From Hibiscus mutabilis (Eukaryota; Streptophyta; Magnoliopsida; Malvales; Malvaceae), in contig CM033714.1 in NCBI GenBank assembly GCA_019671005.1, forward strand, positions 82,513,909-82,577,908: a stretch of 64,000 nucleotides of DNA, given 5' to 3'. This document shows positions 59,821-64,000 of the stretch, piece after piece. The notes under the pieces were generated by a model. The model saw only the letters and a list, made by a program, of their open reading frames with translations. It searched no databases and was not told the DNA's origin. The position numbers were made by a program, and so were the translations under genes. Numbering within the stretch: the stretch's first letter is position 1; every line of letters begins with the position of its first letter.

Positions 59821-61453
59821 TTAAGGACTAGATGATGAAGCATCTTGCCTTGGTTCTCTTAGATACCCAAGAAGTGTTTCGGCCTGCATAATTAGGACTT
59901 AACATCAGTTCCCGATGTGAAGAAAGCAATATCTAATATATGAACATATACATGTTGCATTAGATGTTGTGGATAACATCCAAGTGCAGGCGCAGCTACT
60001 TAACAATGGAGTGTTGTTTAACCAATCATGCAATTCAATGAACTATAAACTGTACTGGCATTAGAAACACAGTTTCAAGCTTCGACTACCTAGTAATTTA
60101 TCAAGCATATTCAACAGCAATTACCTTATGCTTAGCCCGGATACTCCCCGTCTGAGAAAGCGCCACAAGAGGAGGTATCCCGCCTTCCCTCACAAGCAAA
60201 CCACGATTCCTGACGTTATCGGCACACAACTGCAACAGTGTCAACACCGCGAACTCCTTCCCCTTCACCGACCCATCTTCGATCGCTTCCACAAGTGCTG
60301 CAATCCCACCTTCCTCCATAATAGCTTCCCTTCCTTCCTTGATTCCCGCCAAGCTACTAAGAACAACCATCGCCTTCTCCGACATGCCGGTCCCTTGCTC
60401 GCCCACCATCCCCACCAAAGGCCTAACTGCACCTGCACTCACTGCCCTCTCTTTGTTCTGCCTGGCTGAACAGAGCTTATAAAGAGTCGTCAGTGCATCT
60501 TTCTTGCCTCTGTTAGATCCGGTCATCAGAAGAGATACCAGCGGCGGGATAGCGCCGCACGCTCCGATTGAAGTCTTGTTTTCTTCGATCAAAGCTAAGC
60601 TCAGCAGCGCGCACGCCGCGTTTTGCTTGGAGGTTTCGGTGCCAGTCTTGAGAACATACACTAAAGATTTTATGGCGCCAGCATTTATGATTAGGGTTTT
60701 GTTCGCTTCGAAAAGAGACAGATTCAGTAACGCAGTCACGGCGTGCTCTTGAGTCCAACGATCGCTGTTCCGTAAGAGGGGAATCAAAGCAGGGATCGCG
60801 CCGGACTCTCCGATCAACGCACGGTTATCCACGCGGTTCTTCGCTAGTAACCTTAGCTTAGCAGCAGCCGACCGCTTCACCGCAACGGACGGTGATTGAA
60901 GGCCGTCGATGCAGATCTTGACCGTCGGTTGAAGATCCTCCGGCGAGATACTCTCGATAATTTCCGTCGAGAAGTTCTCTCTCTGCAGAAAGCCGTGACA
61001 AGGTTCCGGTTCCGGCTCAGACTCAGCTCCACCGTTGCTCTCTTTCAAGACGTTTTCTGGAGACGGAAACGTCGCTAGCCGCTGCAGCTCACCTGAGATA
61101 TCACTGCTACAAGCGGAAAAATCACTAAAGGCCTGAGAAATATCCAAAAACTCCTCATTTTCCGACTCGGACCTAACCGATTTAGCGTTGCTTTTGGCAA
61201 CCAGTTCGCCGAGACGCATGTCGATAACGGATTCAGTGAGATTCTCGGATACAAAACCGGACCGTTCGGGAACCGAGCTGGTGAAAGAGCAGCTACTGTT
61301 ATCGGCGCTTTGGTAGAAATTGGAGCGAATAGTACGCATGGAACGGCCGGCGTGTCGGTGGATTCTGGTGGTGGAAGCTGAACCGGGGGTGTACAAGTTT
61401 CGACCCAGAGGGAACCGATTCCAATTCGAGTGAGAATCTTCCAACGAAACCAT
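59821..61453 (-). CDS. ARM-repeat protein, PUB-like without U-box
   Basis: Armadillo-repeat protein of the plant family related to PUB ubiquitin ligases but lacking the U-box, probably a scaffold. Exons, minus strand: 60125-61453 and 59821-59883, 463 aa. Residues 1-170 are Ser/Glu-rich and disordered-looking. From about 180 to the end run ARM repeats of about 41 residues, with ESGAIPALIPLLRNSD, AVTALLNLSL, NAGAIKSLVYVLKTG, GACGAIPPLVSLLMTG, SAGAVRPLVGMVGEQ, EEGGIAALVEAIEDG and REGGIPPLVALSQTG. The second exon adds AETLLGYLREPRQDASSSSP, the typical family end; unspliced, the frame would end VIAVEYA. The donor GTAATT and acceptor ATGCAG fit phase 0. It resembles recalled Arabidopsis At4g16490. 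Confidence 0.94.
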
Positions 61454-64000
61454 TTTATTGCAAACAAGAAACGAATTTTAAGAACTCAACAACACCAATT
61501 AATTCAAATTAAAACAACCCTTTCTGGTTTTCAAGATAAATTTCATTTCAATATTTAGAGGGTGGAGAGTATCAGTGGAATCATGAAAGAGGGTGGGACT
61601 GGGAAATGAAAGCTGGATTTTATGGCCTGGATTTGCTTCGTCTTTAGTACTATTCAACTCTTTTGGGGGCGTCAAATTTTAATTTTGGTCCCTCTACTAT
61701 ACTCTAGTTAGAATTTCAGCCCCTACACTTTTATAATATTATTAATTAATTTAATTAATTAACTATTTCAATTAGGGCGATAAAACTTGAATCAAAAAAA
61801 AAATCATTAATATTTTACTCGATTTCAGTCGAATTATAATTTCTTTAATTTGACTTGAATCAAAAAAATATTTAAATAAAATTTGAGTTATAAAATAAGA
61901 TTTCAAATAATTTAAAATTTTTAAAATCAATTTTCAAGTTAAAATTAACGTGAATTTCTTTCTTAAATTTTTTAATTTAATGTTTAATTATAAAAACACA
62001 TTTAAATTAGAATCAATTATTATATTATTATTATTATAAAATTTTATAATTAAATTTAAAAAATTCAAACAATTCAATTTAATTTAAATAAATAAATAAA
62101 TAAAATTTAAATTATAATATAAAACTCATCAACTTAATAAAATTTAAATAAAAACTCCAAAATTTGAAGATAATGGAAGGACCAAAATCGGAATTGACCT
62201 GTGCTTGGCTATTTGCTATGGGTGAAACTATAGTTACAGTGGGTGAACATGAAACCATTAACTGAATAGATAAAAGTAAAAGAAACACGTGGTGAGTTCT
62301 GGTCTTCTCAGGTCATTTCCATTAGGTCCAATGTGAAAAAATCTACGGTGGTGAATGAATTGATGGTATGACGGTGTTTTCATCGCTTTTTAGAAAAGTC
62401 TCTTTTTATTTTAATGAATTCAATTCCAGAACGGTGGGGCCTGGCAGGCTTTGTGCCATTTTCAACCAATATGCCAAATGGAACGTGGTAAATATGCCGC
62501 TGACCCACGTGTAACTTTTGCTTTCACTTTTACCGCTCGGTTCAAAAATATTTCAAATTTGGTTTTTTTTCATAATCAATCCATTCGTTTTAGTTGGAAT
62601 ATAACGCGCGAAACATATTTAAATCATATAATCGACATGTTTATGCTTAATTTACTTTTAGCATGTTAAAAAATAATTTCATTATATTTTAGGAGAAATA
62701 TTTTTATAACATGTCGATCAATTTATCCATACATAGATACAAATTTGATTAAAATTTTAATACACATGTTTTAAACAGATTGTGATATTCGATCTAATAT
62801 TTACCAAATAATTCGATAGTTAGAACTAATATTCGAGTTTTACTAACAGTTGCATTTAATTTATAAAAATAATATTTAAATGGACGAAAACACTATTCAT
62901 ACTGAGTATCGCATTGGCCTGGGCACCCTTGACTCCAGCCTATACAGCGCACAAACAGTAAAATAAATAGACAGAGCCATTCAAACTGACAGTAATTGTC
63001 ATTTAAGCCAAATGTTTCCCAAAAATGTTGGTCACTTTGTCTAACCATAACAGGACTGACTCCTAAGTCCTATCAATAATGGTTCATATGTTTTATTTGT
63101 CGTCATTAAATTGTTCCGATAATTATATTAATAAATTAATTGAATATTAATTCGATTAATATCGTTATAGTGATAATATTTTTAAAAATTATGAATTTAA
63201 ATATATTTAAACATATAATATATTATCTTTTATATAAGTTTAATCAAAAAGTTAGTAAAACTATATAAACAAATATTATCTTGTAATAATTTTTAGACTA
63301 TTCAAAATCGACTTATACTCCTCTTTAATAGTATTGTTATTAATGACCTTGGTAACAATAGCTACACAAACTTTTCAACCGTATTAGAAAACACGTGACG
63401 ATTTTATGTCTTTATAAAATTAAAAAATCACCATTAATATATCAATATTACAAATAAATATTTAAAATATTTTCTCTTTTATTTAGGTACATAAAGTATT
63501 ATTTGATCAAAATAAGTATCAAAAGTATTTTTTTTGTCAAAGTAGGTATTTAAAATATTTTTTATCAAAATATATACCTAATGTATTTTTTAATTAATGT
63601 CATATGTTAACTTTTAAAAATATAGATAAAATATATATATTAAGAACCTATTTTGACTAAAAATATATTTTAAGTACTTATTCTGAATAAAAAATTTATA
63701 AGTGTCTAAATAAAAAAATTAATATCTTTTAAGTACTTATTAGTAATATACGTCATATATCGAATATGAGCAAAGCTTTAAGATTAGGTAGCCATTAGCC
63801 AATCAACCTTAAAAAACGAAGAGCCGTTTATATTTCTAATTCCACCCAACCACACTCAAATATCTTAAACCTACTCCTTCGGGTTTTGCATAAATAAATA
63901 AATGAATTATTATCAGATAAAATATTTTTGATACTCGTGGTTTACAAAATAGGTTAATTTTAGAGTTTATAGATTATATTTGGGGTTTGGTTATATTAGG
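61454..64000. other. Upstream region of ARM gene and AT-rich flank
   Basis: The first ~170 bp is probably 5' leader and promoter of the minus-strand ARM gene. The rest is AT-rich with runs such as AAATAAATAAATAAATAAAA (62088-62104). The frame at 62451-62669 has no motif. Near 63480-63740 a TAGGTA...AAAATATTTTT unit recurs several times. Confidence 0.5.

Noticed and set aside
60128..61078. Plus-strand frames of 60-113 codons opposite the ARM gene
   Set aside because: Shadows of the GC-richer ARM coding sequence, without motifs.

Overview
This is a 64-kb stretch of AT-rich eudicot nuclear DNA. The GT-AG introns, the plant-only families (CASP-like, PLS-class PPR, X8, RABA5, ACR) and the dense short inverted-repeat transposons show a plant. 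A Tat-like Gypsy LTR tail and the general style of the repeats suggest Malvaceae, perhaps Gossypium, but that is inference. No bacterial-type operon, CRISPR or phage system is present.

Layout. A block of genes lies in the first 29 kb: a RAMP4/SERP-type ER protein (541-1344, minus), a CASP-like 2B membrane protein (2985-6169, minus), an X8-domain secreted protein broken by a Copia retrotransposon (11961-18617, minus), an unrecognised 152-aa protein (20460-20918, minus), a complex I 20.9-kDa-type subunit (23816-24241, plus) and an E-class PPR protein (27014-28579, minus). From 28.7 to 39.5 kb there is no gene, only foldback and MITE-like elements in AT-rich DNA. An hnRNP1-type two-RRM protein follows (40213-42654, plus), then more repeats with a Gypsy LTR tail. 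Next come a Pol III tRNA-Gly/box C/D snoRNA dicistron (47959-48122), a PPR relic, an ACR11-type gene with a frameshift near its end (49070-51578, plus), RABA5a (52004-52918, minus, convergent with ACR11) and an ARM-repeat protein (59821-61453, minus). Exon joins were worked out by hand from GT/AG sites, reading phase and recalled family sequences.

Relationships. The genes do not form a pathway; they are ordinary housekeeping and plant-specific genes. The CASP-like, complex I, PPR and ARM genes resemble, from memory, Arabidopsis genes that lie close together near At4g16440-At4g16490, which suggests conserved microsynteny.

Most notable: (1) the Copia element sits in the last intron of the X8 gene, stranding a 35-nt final exon with the sixth cysteine 6.2 kb away, behind an acceptor that reads AT instead of AG; (2) a tRNA-Gly/snoRNA dicistron whose tRNA has kept its promoter boxes and T-arm while the acceptor, D and anticodon stems have mismatches; (3) a two-base loss in the penultimate ACR11 exon; (4) three foldback elements in a row between 28.7 and 30.8 kb. 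I found no wholly new biological system.
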